Counted from the stretch's first letter, positions 47,651 to 58,894 are shown. The stretch is 64,000 bases of DNA from Odiellus spinosus (GCA_963920705.1 OY987225.1:15084829-15148828); one strand, 5' to 3'. Translations and numbers: made by a program. Notes: generated by a model not told the origin, from the letters alone.

Positions 47651-48346
47651 CAGGGTTGCCACAGATTTTCATTAAAAAATTCCCTGACTTTTCCAGGTTT
47701 TCCCTCACCATCAATATCATTTTTCCTTGACCAATTTAGCCATTTACATCAAGAGTAAAAATTTTAAAGAGTAAAAATTTTTAATAAATGAAAAGGGTAA
47801 TCTAACTATTTTTTAATAAGCAGTTTTGACCTTAAGGAATTTTATTATTTTACGCTATGTTGTTAATTCTATGGTCAGTGTCTTTCTTCTATCGCCACTT
47901 TCTAGCACAGTAAGCCGTGATTTTTGTTATGATGCAAGCTGTGGGCCTTTATAGCTGCGTTATGTAGTGAGTTAGATAGATCCAACGCGCATACTTTTAA
48001 CTTATTTCATTCGATTTCATCTTAATTATTGAATATAAACAAGGAGTCTAGCCTCACACCTCTCCCTGAAAACAGTCGTTCTTTTTGTTATTCTGTGAGA
48101 TATTATACATTAATAAAATGTGCCTTTATCAATATTGTCACTATCCACATATGATGAAGGTTCCGACCAGTGACCCTATAATCAGTTTTTACGCATATTT
48201 ATGGAAGACTCCATGGTCAAACGGAGTAATACAATTTTTTTGGTGCAATTCCAAATTCCCTTAATTTTTCCTGACCCTTGAAAAATTTCAAAATTGCTTG
48301 ACTTTATAGGGCTATCCCAGACTTTTCAAGGTTTGTGGCAACTCTG
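47651..48346. mobile_element. MITE with CAGGGTTGCCACA terminus, about 700 bp
   Basis: Left end CAGGGTTGCCACAGATTTTC; right end is the inverse TGTGGCAACTCTG. Subterminal TTCCCTGACTTTTCCAGG pairs loosely with its inverse on the right. CAG-type ends suggest hAT, but the flanking 8-mers do not match. The interior has no ORF. Confidence 0.55.
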
Positions 48347-48656
48347 ACAGTGATTTTTGTATTTTATTAACTGAAAGCCAATCTTTACAGAAACTAAAAC
48401 TTCCACAAAAATAGCCATAACATAACAGAACATAAAGTTAAATTCTTGTATTTCAAATTGCGATGTTTACATGTAAATTACAAGTTTAGACGAGACAGAG
48501 CAATTTAATCTCATTAAAGGAGGCTTTACTGGGTGAAGAAGCTGAAGCGTAGAATTCACGCTTTGTTCCATACCCAAATTAGAAGGATCTACAAGTCATT
48601 TATAACTTACTACCACTTTTAGTGTTAGCTAAAAATATAGAAATCTTTTGAAAATA

Positions 48657-48794
48657 TAGACTCGGCCAAAAATTTCGACTCGGTTGCTTTTTATACCTAT
48701 TTGCGAGTTCTCAAAGAGAAATTAAGATTTGGCGGAGGACTCGGGCCTGCATTTTCCGAGTACTCGCGTTTTTCGAGTACTGGCACGTCCCTAG
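48657..48794. repeat. Diverged partial copy of the GGACTCG MITE
   Basis: Contains GACTCGGCCAAAAATTT, GAGGACTCGGGCC and CGAGTACTCGCG in the order seen in the MITE carried by the Kolobok copies, and ends CGTCCCTA where the others have ACACCCCTA. Confidence 0.5.
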
Positions 48795-48872
48795 TATATT
48801 TGAATGAAAATTTATATTTTTAAATGTGAACAATTGAGTTTCATTGAATAACGATTAATATTGCAAACTGGT

Positions 48873-49059
48873 CCCTTACCAAAAATAGGTTAGCCTTAAG
48901 AGGTCTTAAGGAAGTCTTTCGGGTGTCTTATGTAGTCTTAAGAGGTTTTGGAGAAGTCTTTGAGTCAAGAAGCCTTGGAGATGTCGTAAAGACTTCACCA
49001 AGACTTTTGAAGTGTTCTTGAGGACCTCTTCAGATCAGAATAACTTTTTTCGGTAAGGG
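48873..49059. mobile_element. MITE of the CCCTTAC family, copy 6 (inverse orientation)
   Basis: Begins CCCTTACCAAAAATAGGTTA and ends ATAACTTTTTTCGGTAAGGG. Interior AAGTCTT blocks as in the other copies. Confidence 0.75.
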
Positions 49060-50827
49060 GTACTATTTCCATAACTGAAAGTGGATCATGCCCACACTTA
49101 TCTTCTTTGTGTAATAGATATAACTATCAAATTAATCCCCCTAAACCATCTTAATTTACGTAGTCACTTAATTTTTGTGCCCTCTAATGTCACTTAAAAT
49201 CACATTGCTTCCTTTTTCCTCATTTTGGTGAAGTCTAAAAAATCATTACTTCCCTTATTCTATATTTAACGAAACAGAAGTGCAAAAAGAACTATCAAAT
49301 CAATAAAGGACTGACTGGTTAAATTAGGCGAAAAATGATTTGATTTCTGACTTTGCCCTTCTCATATGCAGAGCGGAATATAGAACAGAACTGGAATTTC
49401 AGACTGTCCTTGAACACTAGCCGAGGAATTGTGTTATCTAATCAATTATCGACAGAGCCATTTTGTCGATCTGGCACGAACCGGCGCATTGCCCACATCG
49501 GCTTAGCTGACATTTTTGGGAGGCTGGACCCTGAATGTTTCCTGTAATGTGGAGGATGTTTCCACATATTTATATTCTGTCCTTTCCCAAATATTAAGAA
49601 GAGTCCCTTTGCTGTCATTAATTACAACTCCTCCTAACTTCGGAGCCGTGCTTGAGACTTTAGTAAAAATGTAGCTGATGCTGGCCTATTGGGGAAAACA
49701 ATGCCTGAAGCCAAAACATTAATCTGAGTGGGGCATTCCCTCGGAGCAGCCATTCAATTTTGAATAGAAATAATTTTTAACTTTGCCACACATCATTTTA
49801 TATTTTACTCCTGTCCTTGGCCTTCTCCCTACTTTAAAAGGGATTTTATACTTATAGGAGATAAAGCATTCATTCATTCATCGAATTTTGAAGGGGATCA
49901 TCCCTATGATTATTGGGATCAAAGATTGAAGATCTGGCTCCCTTTAGATATGAAGGTATATTTATTAATAGGAGGTACTTCTGCCAATATTATATTAAAA
50001 ATATTTATTCTTCATGGTTTATTGTTTAAAATTTATAACTTCAAAGTGGAAATAATCAAACCTTTTGAAGTCTCCTCGTTGCTGCCATTCTTCGATAAAA
50101 ATAGGTTTTAAGTCACAATGGCAAGGCCCAGGCCCAGTGACGAATGTGGACTGTGGACTGCTGAGTGTTGTGAGAATCAGAATACTTTTGAAGCCTGCTA
50201 CTTTCAGAAACAAAATTAGCTAATTTTCAAATGTTATCTCTCACAACCATAAAAACATTCTTTTATACTTTAATAACCTTCCGATTGCCTCAAAATTTCA
50301 TAATCAATTACTAACAATGTCAAAGTAATATGAAAAATGCTTTTTCACTACTCCACGAAGGAGGCAAAAACTAGCAGAACACGTTCAACTTGTAAATCAG
50401 TAATTTAGACAGTAAATGAAAAACTTTCACTTCAAGCACGGACCGTGCTTCAAGCTTTACGCAACACAAATTCTTTAAAAGGAAGGAATCAGTCCTTCCT
50501 TCTCATTCAACCCCAGCAGGAACGGAAATAAGTACAGTTTCATATATGGGAATTTTGCGCTCGAAAACGCCGTTTGGTAATTTGTTACGGTTTTTCTTTT
50601 ATTTTTTTTTTTTTTTGCTCCTGGTTATTTTATTGACGAGCTAGGGTATGTAGCTATTCAGCTCCAAAAAATTGACAAATTCTTAAAACAATTGACAAAT
50701 GAGATAAAAAGTATGAAAAACTATACAATTTAAGAGGGAGTTGGACCACCACAATTAAACTAGATATTAGAAAAATTAATAATAAATTTTCGATTATTAG
50801 TTAGAGTTAAGTTATATCTAACGTTAG
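49060..50827. other. Unclassified sequence, no gene seen
   Basis: Short frames only (for example 49353-49547, 64 codons, unrecognised). A poly-T run is near 50602. Confidence 0.4.
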
Positions 50828-50965
50828 ACTATTAAATTATTAAATTAATGACGAGACTGCTACTTCATGGTTGTAAAAACGGTTTATTAAATAAATGTTT
50901 ATTTAATAAACCGTTTTTACAACCATGAAGTAGCAGTCTCGTCATTAATTTAATAATTTAATAGT
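50828..50965. repeat. Perfect 138-bp palindrome (68-bp arms, 2-nt loop)
   Basis: Arms 50828-50895 and 50898-50965 are perfectly complementary by inspection around a TG centre. The arm contains GACGAGACTGCTACTTCATG. A half copy of the same sequence is at 9990-10045. Confidence 0.9.
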
Positions 50966-51422
50966 TAATCACCATGGTCAATAAATTTTGTGTTAAGGTT
51001 AGACTGTTAAAATTTAAAAAAAGATTAATTTAGTTAAATTTGTGGGGTCAGCAGAATCTAAATCTTTAAATGTTTTTAGAAGTAATTTAAATTGTGACAC
51101 GCTAGAGCAGCGTTGCCAGACGTATCATAATTATGTTACGTTTCAATAATTCGAGCTCCAAATTTTGAAAGTACTATATTTGCAATAATTTGATTAGGCC
51201 CTTACCCTAATTTCACTAATGTTTCGTAAAGTACGATATATTCCATAATTTCGAATAAGTACCATATTTTAAATATTTTACGAGTAAAAACTTTAAGACT
51301 CAGTAAATTTCGTCTTGTTGAACGATGCACGGAGGCGGGGAAATGTATTGGGCTAAGCCAAACTAACGCAAGACGAGCCGAGATAGATTAATACTCCATG
51401 TACCTTGCCCGGTTGTCCTTGG

Positions 51423-51661
51423 CAGTGACGGAAATAAGAAAATTTTCTTATCGGACAAATGTCCAGCAACCCCCCTTAAAAATTCAAAAGTTATCGGACA
51501 TTTAACAAAATTACCAGACAATGCTACATTTCCTGTATTAAAAAATCCTTTTTTTATCGGACATTTGTCCAGTGACCCCCCTCTTAAAAATAAAAAGTTA
51601 TCGGACATTTTGGAAAATTTATCGGACAATGGCCAGTGACTTGTGCTTATTTCCGTCCCTG
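51423..51661. mobile_element. hAT-like MITE with CAGTGACGGAAATAAG terminus
   Basis: Left end CAGTGACGGAAATAAG, right end inverse CTTATTTCCGTCCCTG. Internal blocks of TTATCGGACATTTGTCCAGT repeat about four times, some as direct and some as inverted units. A partial copy is at 33574-33620. The CAG ends suggest hAT; the flanking target duplication is not clean. Confidence 0.6.
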
Positions 51662-51884
51662 GGACTCCTTGGAGTTCTTTATAACTGGTTTTTAAGTTGA
51701 AAACTACCGTTAAACTTTATCTCCGCTCAAAAAAGGAGGTACCATAATTTTACCAAAAATTCAATAATTTTGTAGATAGAATACCGTAACTTGGTTTTTG
51801 AAATCTGGCGAGGCTGCGCTAGAGGCCGAAACGATCGGGTCAGGCTCTCAGGAAGGCTATTCCAAGAAATCACAGTAGGGTAAA

Positions 51885-52178
51885 AACAAGAAGGATCAGA
51901 TAAGGAGAGGAAAAGTGGGGCTGCGTTGGGTTAGAGAGAGAAGAGCCAATCCCACTCGGGTTGAAAGGGGGGATAGGAAATTCTCGAGGTAAACTGTTGT
52001 CACGTGGTCGCTAGCTAGCGCGTCTCATAAAGGATTCGTTTTACCCACGTGACAACAATTTACCACGAAGCATCTCTACCCCCGTCTGTCCCCCGTTCTC
52101 CCAGAGTGGGAGTTTAGGCCGACGCAGTAGGAGCCGCGCCGTTCCCACTTTTCCTCTCCTTATCTGATCCTTCTTGGT
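51885..52178. mobile_element. 294-bp inverted-repeat element
   Basis: Outer arms share CAAGAAGGATCAGATAAGG and GAGAGGAAAAGTGGG with their inverses. An inner pair GGTAAACTGTTGTCACGTGG / CCACGTGACAACAATTTACC surrounds the centre. No ORF. Confidence 0.7.
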
Positions 52179-52352
52179 AAAAAGGAGTCCTTCTTATCAT
52201 CCGTGCAAGTTTCCTGAAAGTGCCCCCAGTGACCCGAGCACTAGCGGTAACTGCGGTATTGTAGTGGAAGAAGGACTGATCAGGGGAGGACAATATTTTA
52301 ATCCTAATTCAAACGACTCTAATCCTAATTCAAACGATTCTAATTCCAATGA

Positions 52353-52555
52353 CTCTAATACACCATTTAGCCATTACTTGGGCTCTAGCGGCATAGAGCG
52401 AACTTCCACTTTGTGAAAATGGCAGGAAAAAAACCTACATGGGGTAATACGCGGGATACTACGCGCGCCTCACCAAGTGAACGTTTTTTTTCGCCACTAG
52501 TAAGCGTTTCAAGCGCGGGCATGCGCACAGTGGAAGAGCAAAGTGGTGTATTCTA
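52353..52555. mobile_element. Short MITE in the 5' part of a LINE
   Basis: Ends AATACACCATTTAGCC and inverse GCAAAGTGGTGTATT interrupt a low-complexity series of AATTCTAATGAC-like codons that continues on both sides (about 52300-52350 and 52556-52610). Confidence 0.45.
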
Positions 52556-52599
52556 ACTCTAATGTCACCAATTCTAATGATACTACCGCTAATACTAAT

Positions 52600-53862
52600 G
52601 ATACCCCCCCCCCCCACCAAACAACGCCACTGATACAGTCAAGTTAATGATAATGACCTCCGGATTATTTACTTCAATGCCCCTCTACATTTATGTTGTG
52701 CTTACAGAGCTCCATCTTCATCTTCAGAAGTTTCCACCCTACTCTTCCATAATCTTGCAACATACGCTGCTAAATTCCCCAATCTTATCATTATTGGTGA
52801 CATAAATCTCCCTGATATTGACTGGTCCATCCCTATGGCTAAATCTGGTGCTTCCCTAGATCACCGCTCTTTAATTAGTCTAATAAACTCCTCCTCTTTG
52901 CAACAACACATTTACTTCCCCACTCGCTATAGCCCGAGCGGTTCCCTTAGCTCAAATATTTTAGATTTAGTTCTCACCCATAGTAACTTTGAGCCGGAAG
53001 TTTGTGAAGAAGCCCCCTTGGGACGTAGTGACCATGTCATTGTGTCAATCGTATATCCCCTTGTCAGCTCATCCTCCCCCCTCTGGATAAATTGAATAAC
53101 TTCAATTTCTCCTCCGCAGATTATGACCTTATTAATGGAGCCATTGCTAAGGTTGACTGGGATTCCTTGTTGCGGGTTGATGACTTTCGCTCTCGCTTCT
53201 CCCTGTAACTCCAATTTTAACAAACCCTGGATCACAAAATATACTAAACGACTCTTGCGTAAAAAAGAGCGTTTGTGGCGTAAGCTAAAATTTGATATCT
53301 CGCGTAATCGTCTAGATCGAGTTGCCTCTTTACGGTGTAAATATAATGCCGCTGTCAATAATGCTAAGATTGAGATTTATAGGGCGAAGCGCAAACATGA
53401 TTCTCGCCAGTTGAAACAGCTCCGTAAGAGCCTTTCCTCCTTTTGGAAGTTTGTGAATCGTCGCCTTAAGCCTCGCGGCTCGACCCCTCGGTCAAACTTC
53501 CTAATGGCTCTATTCCCACTAATGCTGAAGCTGCTTCTCTGTTTAACTCACATTTCTACTCTAGTTTCTCAACTGCCAACTGATCGATTGCTGATAATCT
53601 ACCTAACACAGGAGCCCCTCCACTAGATTTTGTTCCACCCACCCGGGCTGAGGTCAGGCTTATTCTTAAATGTCTGAAAACTCATTCTTCTGCTGGACCT
53701 GACCGTATTCCAAATAAGTTCCTCCGTGAGTGTGCCAACACTATCTCGCGAACACTCACTATTATCTTTAATCGTTCATTGGCAGAGGGTATACTTCTCA
53801 CGGAATGGAAAACGGCTCTATAAAAAGTCTGGTTCTCGAGCTGACTTCAAAAATTACAGACC
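52600..53862 (+). pseudogene. LINE endonuclease and reverse transcriptase, 5' part
   Basis: The apurinic-type endonuclease domain is visible from about 52690: a Y/F-R-A/P-P-S-S motif, NLIIIGDINLPDIDW (about 52785-52830), ILDLVLTHS and the terminal GRSDHVIVSI. A frame change follows at about 53095. Then come KPWITKYTKRLLRKKERLWRK, an acidic/basic linker, and the start of the reverse transcriptase: SSAGPDRIPNKFL, LAEGILLTEWKTAL and ADFKNYRP at about 53860. There the young Gypsy element interrupts it, and the reading continues at 58895. Stops and frameshifts show it was already dead or dying. Confidence 0.8.
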
Positions 53863-53888
53863 AAAAAAAAAGGGGGTGGGGGGGAAGA

Positions 53889-54030
53889 TGTTGGTATATG
53901 TCCAGCCCGGTTTCATCAGACCGAGTTAACGTCGTCTGCTACGGGCTCTGCAACCCGGTAGTTACTGTACAGTCATACATGAATAAACACTACTCTTACT
54001 TTGCTCCCGAGTCTTTATAACTAAACAACA
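53889..54030 (+). repeat. 5' LTR of the Gypsy element
   Basis: TG...CA ends, 142 bp. Contains CCAGCCCGGTTTCATCAGAC and ATGAATAAACACTACTC, where AATAAA could serve polyadenylation. Short for a Gypsy LTR. Confidence 0.9.
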
Positions 54031-54049
54031 TGGTGTCAGAAGTAGGATC
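54031..54049 (+). promoter_or_regulatory. Primer-binding site
   Basis: TGGTGTCAGAAGTAGGATC begins directly after the LTR. The TGG start is complementary to a tRNA CCA end; the tRNA species was not determined. Confidence 0.65.
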
Positions 54050-54097
54050 AAATAGTTCGCCTCGAATTCGAATTATTTGAAGATTAAATAACGAAGA

Positions 54098-57000
54098 ATG
54101 AGTCAAGACGAAACTACTCCAGCAGAACATTTCATCATGGCCACTCACAATGTTCCAGTACCAAGGCCTATGGATTGTACTGGCGATTTGGCAGATAACT
54201 ATTCAACCTTTAAGGAAGCATTTCAAGATTATGCAGTTGCAACTGGACTCAATTCAAAATCGGACGCAGTACAGGTAGCTACACTCAGATCTGTTTTGGG
54301 AATGGACTGCCGAAAAATACTTCGCAATCTTGAACTATCGCCGGAAGAGATAGAAAGCACAGAGGGAATTTGGAAAGCCCTTAAGTTACATTTCGCACCA
54401 AAGATAAACGTGCGCTATCAACGGTTTCTCTTCCATTCTGCTATGCAACAGCCAGTGGAATCGATTGATCAATTTTATATAAGAATACGGGCGTTAGCAA
54501 AGTCGTGCCAATATGACAAGTTGGAGAACGAATTTATTGCAGATCAATTAATTTTCGGAACGTTGGATAAAGTAACTCGGGCCGAATTGTTCAGAGCACC
54601 TGGAATGACAACTCTCTCGGACGTTCTTGAGGCTCTTCGAATTAGCGCCACGTCACGAGTACAACTTAAACATATGGATTCCGAACTGACACAGACAACT
54701 ACGGAAGAAGTCAGTTATGTATATAATCGCCCTCGTTCACAGTCGCTAGGGTCATATAGAGCTATACAAAATTCAGTTGATTCATATGGCTTCCGAGGTC
54801 GACGCGCTGGGTTTTCACGACCATCATTGAACACTAGATCAAATACTTTAGAGTGTCAGTACTGTGGAACTAAACATGAAATAAGAGATCAATGTCCAGC
54901 TTATGGTCAAGAATGTAGTTACTGCCATCGCCGCAATCATTTTTCCGCAGTCTGTCGGAAAAGAAAAAGTCAGCCAGAGACCTTTCCTCGTAAAGCGAAC
55001 AATCGTCAGTCAGTAAACTATATGTATGATTTCCCAACAGCTGAGGAATCGCTAATGTATATTCAGACCCCTAGGATTAATACACAAGAAACCCAACACC
55101 ACTATGGGGCCGAAGAGGACATATCAGACTCAGAAGATATATTTAGCCTAGGTTTAACAGAACAAGGGAATGAGTTAAACTCGGAAAAAACCTCACAAAC
55201 GCCTAGAAAACTTTTTTGTACGTTACAAGTGCACGAGCCTAGAAAACAAAAAAAGCTTCTCCGGTGTCAATTGGACACGGGCGCCACAATCAGCGTAATG
55301 AATAGCAAAGACCTTAAGACACTTTGCCTCAACAAAACAGCATTTACAGCTCAAGAACCACAAATATTATCCCTATATGATAATTCAACGTTAAAAGCTA
55401 TTGGCGAATGTCGGTTAGAATGCTCAGTTGGACCAAGGCGCATGGAAGTCATATTCAAAATAGTGGAAGGCCCTTATAAGCTCCCGTTACTATCGGCAAG
55501 ATGTTGTATTGATTTGGGTCTGATTACAGTGCATTCGTTATGCTACACCACGGAGTTTCAGAAAACAGGTGAATTAACTCCGGAGGTAAAGTCATCAGCT
55601 GCGGACATTCTGTCACAGTTCCCGGACGTATTTGAAGGGTTAGGTGAATTACCAGGCCCGTACCACATTTCTATGGATCCAAAAGTTATCCCAGTACAAC
55701 ATGTGCCGCGCCGTGTTCCGGTAGCATTCATTGAACCATTGAAGAAAAAATTAGCAGATCTCAGCCATAAAGGAATAATAGAGAAAGTTACGACTCCCAC
55801 AGATTGGATCAGTAGTCTGGTGCTAGTTCATAAGAAGAACAAGATGAGAGTGTGTATTGATCCTAGAGACTTAAATGCAGCCATAAAGCGGCCAAAATTC
55901 CCGATGCCAATTCTCGACGACGTATTACCACACCTTTCAGAGGCCAAAATATTTACAGTATTAGACGCAAAAGATGGGTTTTACCAAATTAAATTAACGG
56001 AGGCAAGCTCATACAAAACCACATTTTGGACTCCGTTTGGAAGATATCGTTTTCTACGTATGCCATTCGGTATATCATCAGCACCAGAGGAGTTCCAGAG
56101 AAGAATACTAGAGATTATGGAAGGCCTAGAGGGAGCGTTCGATATTTGCGATGATATCCTTGTGGTTGGACGAGGGAAAACCGTAGAAGAAGCCATGAAC
56201 GACCACAATCAAAACTTGAAAGCACTGTTGCAACGTGCAAGAGAAAAAAATCTCAAGTTCAACCGCGACAAAGTACGCCTAGCATTGTCAGAAGTAACGT
56301 ATATGGGAAATATTATTTCCTCACAAGGAATCAAACCAGATCAGTCAAAGATCCAAGCCATCGTAGATATGCCTCCACCGTTGGACAAGAAGGGCTTACA
56401 ACATTTTCTAGGTTGTGTAAACTACCTGGGCCGGTTTCTACCGTCCATGTCAACAACTAGCGAACCATTACGAGAATTACTTGAAAAAGATGTAACATTT
56501 ACGTGGCAAAAGTCACATATGGAGGCTTTTAATACTCTTAAAAGGCTGCTGACTCAAGCACCAGTATTAGCGTACTATGATCAACGTAAGCCAGCCACAG
56601 TTCAATGCGACGCCTCTCAATCAGGTTTGGGAGCGGTTCTCTTACAGGGTGGACAGCCAGTAGCCTACGCCTCAAGGGCATTAACATCTACAGAAAAGAA
56701 CTACGCTCAAATTGAAAAAGAATGTCTAGGAATAGTTTTCGGATGTATCAGATTCGACCACTATATTGGTGGCTCAAAAATGATAAACGTAGACACGGAT
56801 CATAAGCCTTTGATCCCCATTTTCACCAAGTCATTGCGGCAGGCACCAAAAAGACTTCAAAGAATGCTTCTTGCATTGCAACCATATTCGTTAAAAGTAC
56901 AGTACAAGCCCGGCACCACTTTGCATTTAGCCGACACTTTGAGTAGGGCATACTTGCCGCATGCCGGTCCATCACAAGTGCCTCACTTAGACATATATCA

Positions 57001-58597
57001 TCTGGAAGAATCAATAATGGAGGAAATAGCAGCTGTAGATTACTTACGCTATCTCCCAGTAAGCTCAGATACTCAGGACCTCATTCGAACGGCTACTCAA
57101 GAATCTAGAAAATTACAGAAGCTTAAAACAATTATTTTACTAGGATGGCCAAATTCAAAGGAGGACATAGATCCGGAAATAAGAGACTACTGGAATTTTA
57201 GAGATGAGTTGACCACTCAGGGGGAAATAATCTTCAAGGGACAGAAAATGGTTATTCCAGCAGAAATTAAAAATACCATAATGTACAGATTACACTACAG
57301 CCATGTTGGGGCTGAGGCCACTGTGAGGAAAGCTAAAGAAATTGTTTTCTGGATAAATATGGATAACGAGATTCGGGACTACGTAAAAAAAAGCCCTTCG
57401 TGTCAAGCATTTATGGATAGACAACAAAGAGAACCTCTTCAGCCTTTTGAAATACCAACACTACCTTGGCAAATGATAGGACAAGACATATTCACCCTCG
57501 GAAATATAAATTATTTGATCACCGTAGACTATTTTAGCAGCTATTGGGAAATAGATCAATTATTAAATATGACGTCAGCAACATTGGTCCGTCATACAAA
57601 AGCTCATTTTGCTCGCCACGGGGTACCACAGGTGGTAGTATCGGATAACGGTACTAATTTCGTCAGCAAAGAATATGCGGAATTTGCTAAGCTTTGGGGA
57701 TTTAACCATATAACAACTTCACCCTATCACAGTCGGGGTAACGGAAAGGCGGAATCAACAGTGAAGATAGCAAAAAGACTGTTAAAAAAAGCTAAGTACG
57801 CAAAACAAGATATCATGCTGGCGTTATTGGATTGGCGAGTGACCCCTCAGGATGACGGGACAACACCAGCTCAGAAACTATTTTCACGTAATATTAAGTC
57901 TCGCCTACCACTATCGAAGAAAATGTTGGAACCATCAATTGTCTCAAATGTACCAGAAGTTATCGCTAAACGTCAGATAGCTATGAAAAACTGGTATGAC
58001 AGAGGAACTAAATCTCTTCCACTGCTGTCAGCTGGTCAAACAGTAAAGATTGACCCACGAAAACCGCATACTCCATGGATAAACGCAACGTGTCATACTA
58101 TGAATAGATCAAGATCATACACGTTGCAAACAGAACGAGGCAGTTGGTTTAGAAGAAATCGTCAAGCTATTCGTGCCATGCCAAACACAGTACAAGCACA
58201 ACAACAACCTCTATTTACCGCTCTTCCAAGCGGTACTGCCGTAAGCAAGGCACACCTAAAAGAAGTCGAACTAATGGATACTAATAGGGTAACTGCAAGA
58301 AACGCCATCGCAGAAGCCAGAATGGAAGGGGATCGAGCTCAGACAATAGAGAGTAACCAAAAGGAGACTGAACACGCAACTCCAACAACTACGTCAGACA
58401 CAATTCAAAAGGAAACCGGTAATATAATAATTAATAGCAACAACCAACCAAACAACAGTGTTGGGGGTTTGGGTCTGGAACTATCAAAACAAAGAAATGT
58501 AGCCAGGACAACAGTAAGAGGACAAGTGTCAAGCGAAAGGCCGTCACGAGTTCTGAGGGCTAGAGAAAAAATAGCGATACCAGAGCGTTTTAAATAG
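54098..58597 (+). CDS. Gypsy gag-pol polyprotein, single ORF of 1499 aa
   Basis: One open frame. Gag occupies about residues 1-250 (FKEAFQDYAVATGL, YIRIRALAKSCQYDKLENEF), with two CxxC-type zinc knuckles at about 252-290 (CQYCG, CSYCHRRNHFSAVC). The aspartic protease has CQLDTGATISVM at about 390. The reverse transcriptase runs from about 520 (RVCIDPRDLN, FLRMPFGISSAPEEFQ, with CDDIL as the catalytic DD). RNase H has QCDASQSGLGAVL and TDHKPL. The integrase zinc region has the two His but Ser in place of the first Cys (KSPSCQAF). The core has TVDYFSSYWE, VVSDNGTNF and the Glu in GNGKAEST. The clade resembles K02A2.6-type Gypsy elements. The start is the first ATG after the primer site. The lack of stops fits the near-identical LTRs, though the missing Cys may impair integration. 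Confidence 0.9.
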   Translation: MSQDETTPAEHFIMATHNVPVPRPMDCTGDLADNYSTFKEAFQDYAVATGLNSKSDAVQVATLRSVLGMDCRKILRNLELSPEEIESTEGIWKALKLHFAPKINVRYQRFLFHSAMQQPVESIDQFYIRIRALAKSCQYDKLENEFIADQLIFGTLDKVTRAELFRAPGMTTLSDVLEALRISATSRVQLKHMDSELTQTTTEEVSYVYNRPRSQSLGSYRAIQNSVDSYGFRGRRAGFSRPSLNTRSNTLECQYCGTKHEIRDQCPAYGQECSYCHRRNHFSAVCRKRKSQPETFPRKANNRQSVNYMYDFPTAEESLMYIQTPRINTQETQHHYGAEEDISDSEDIFSLGLTEQGNELNSEKTSQTPRKLFCTLQVHEPRKQKKLLRCQLDTGATISVMNSKDLKTLCLNKTAFTAQEPQILSLYDNSTLKAIGECRLECSVGPRRMEVIFKIVEGPYKLPLLSARCCIDLGLITVHSLCYTTEFQKTGELTPEVKSSAADILSQFPDVFEGLGELPGPYHISMDPKVIPVQHVPRRVPVAFIEPLKKKLADLSHKGIIEKVTTPTDWISSLVLVHKKNKMRVCIDPRDLNAAIKRPKFPMPILDDVLPHLSEAKIFTVLDAKDGFYQIKLTEASSYKTTFWTPFGRYRFLRMPFGISSAPEEFQRRILEIMEGLEGAFDICDDILVVGRGKTVEEAMNDHNQNLKALLQRAREKNLKFNRDKVRLALSEVTYMGNIISSQGIKPDQSKIQAIVDMPPPLDKKGLQHFLGCVNYLGRFLPSMSTTSEPLRELLEKDVTFTWQKSHMEAFNTLKRLLTQAPVLAYYDQRKPATVQCDASQSGLGAVLLQGGQPVAYASRALTSTEKNYAQIEKECLGIVFGCIRFDHYIGGSKMINVDTDHKPLIPIFTKSLRQAPKRLQRMLLALQPYSLKVQYKPGTTLHLADTLSRAYLPHAGPSQVPHLDIYHLEESIMEEIAAVDYLRYLPVSSDTQDLIRTATQESRKLQKLKTIILLGWPNSKEDIDPEIRDYWNFRDELTTQGEIIFKGQKMVIPAEIKNTIMYRLHYSHVGAEATVRKAKEIVFWINMDNEIRDYVKKSPSCQAFMDRQQREPLQPFEIPTLPWQMIGQDIFTLGNINYLITVDYFSSYWEIDQLLNMTSATLVRHTKAHFARHGVPQVVVSDNGTNFVSKEYAEFAKLWGFNHITTSPYHSRGNGKAESTVKIAKRLLKKAKYAKQDIMLALLDWRVTPQDDGTTPAQKLFSRNIKSRLPLSKKMLEPSIVSNVPEVIAKRQIAMKNWYDRGTKSLPLLSAGQTVKIDPRKPHTPWINATCHTMNRSRSYTLQTERGSWFRRNRQAIRAMPNTVQAQQQPLFTALPSGTAVSKAHLKEVELMDTNRVTARNAIAEARMEGDRAQTIESNQKETEHATPTTTSDTIQKETGNIIINSNNQPNNSVGGLGLELSKQRNVARTTVRGQVSSERPSRVLRAREKIAIPERFK

Positions 58598-58705
58598 ACA
58601 TTATAAGAAGTTAAACGACTATTTTACTATTTATTTGTCTTTGGTTATAATATGTTTTGACTTATTTTAAAGTTTTATATTTTTGTTTGACAATAGAGTA
58701 GTGAT

Positions 58706-58706
58706 G

Positions 58707-58743
<37 letters not shown>

Positions 58744-58753
58744 GGGGGGAAGA
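58706..58753 (+). promoter_or_regulatory. Polypurine tract of the Gypsy element
   Basis: A long A-run followed by a G-run and GAAGA directly before the 3' LTR. It is the expected plus-strand primer. Its homopolymer length is unusual and may be a sequencing weak spot. Confidence 0.75.
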
Positions 58754-58894
58754 TGTTGGTATATGTCCAGCCCGGTTTCATCAGACCGAGTTAACGTCGT
58801 CTGCTACGGGCTCTGCAACCCGGTAGTTACTGTAAGTCATACATGAATAAACACTACTCTTACTTTGCTCCCGAGTCTTTATAACTAAACAACA
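58754..58894 (+). repeat. 3' LTR of the Gypsy element
   Basis: Same as the 5' LTR except one missing C in GTTACTGTAAGTCATAC. Confidence 0.9.

Larger units (their letters stand above)
53889..58894 (+). mobile_element. Young Gypsy-type LTR retrotransposon inside a LINE
   Basis: Direct LTRs 53889-54030 (142 bp) and 58754-58894 (141 bp) start TGTTGGTATATG and end CTAAACAACA. They differ by about one base, so the insertion is recent. A tRNA-primer site begins at 54031. A single gag-pol ORF fills 54098-58597. No envelope ORF is present. An A/G polypurine tract (about 58706-58753) precedes the right LTR. Oddly, a similar A/G tract also precedes the left LTR, and the 5-bp flanks do not match. Confidence 0.92.

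Noticed and set aside
51363-51629. 88-codon minus-strand ORF
   Set aside because: Reads the repeated TTATCGGACA blocks of a hAT-like MITE.
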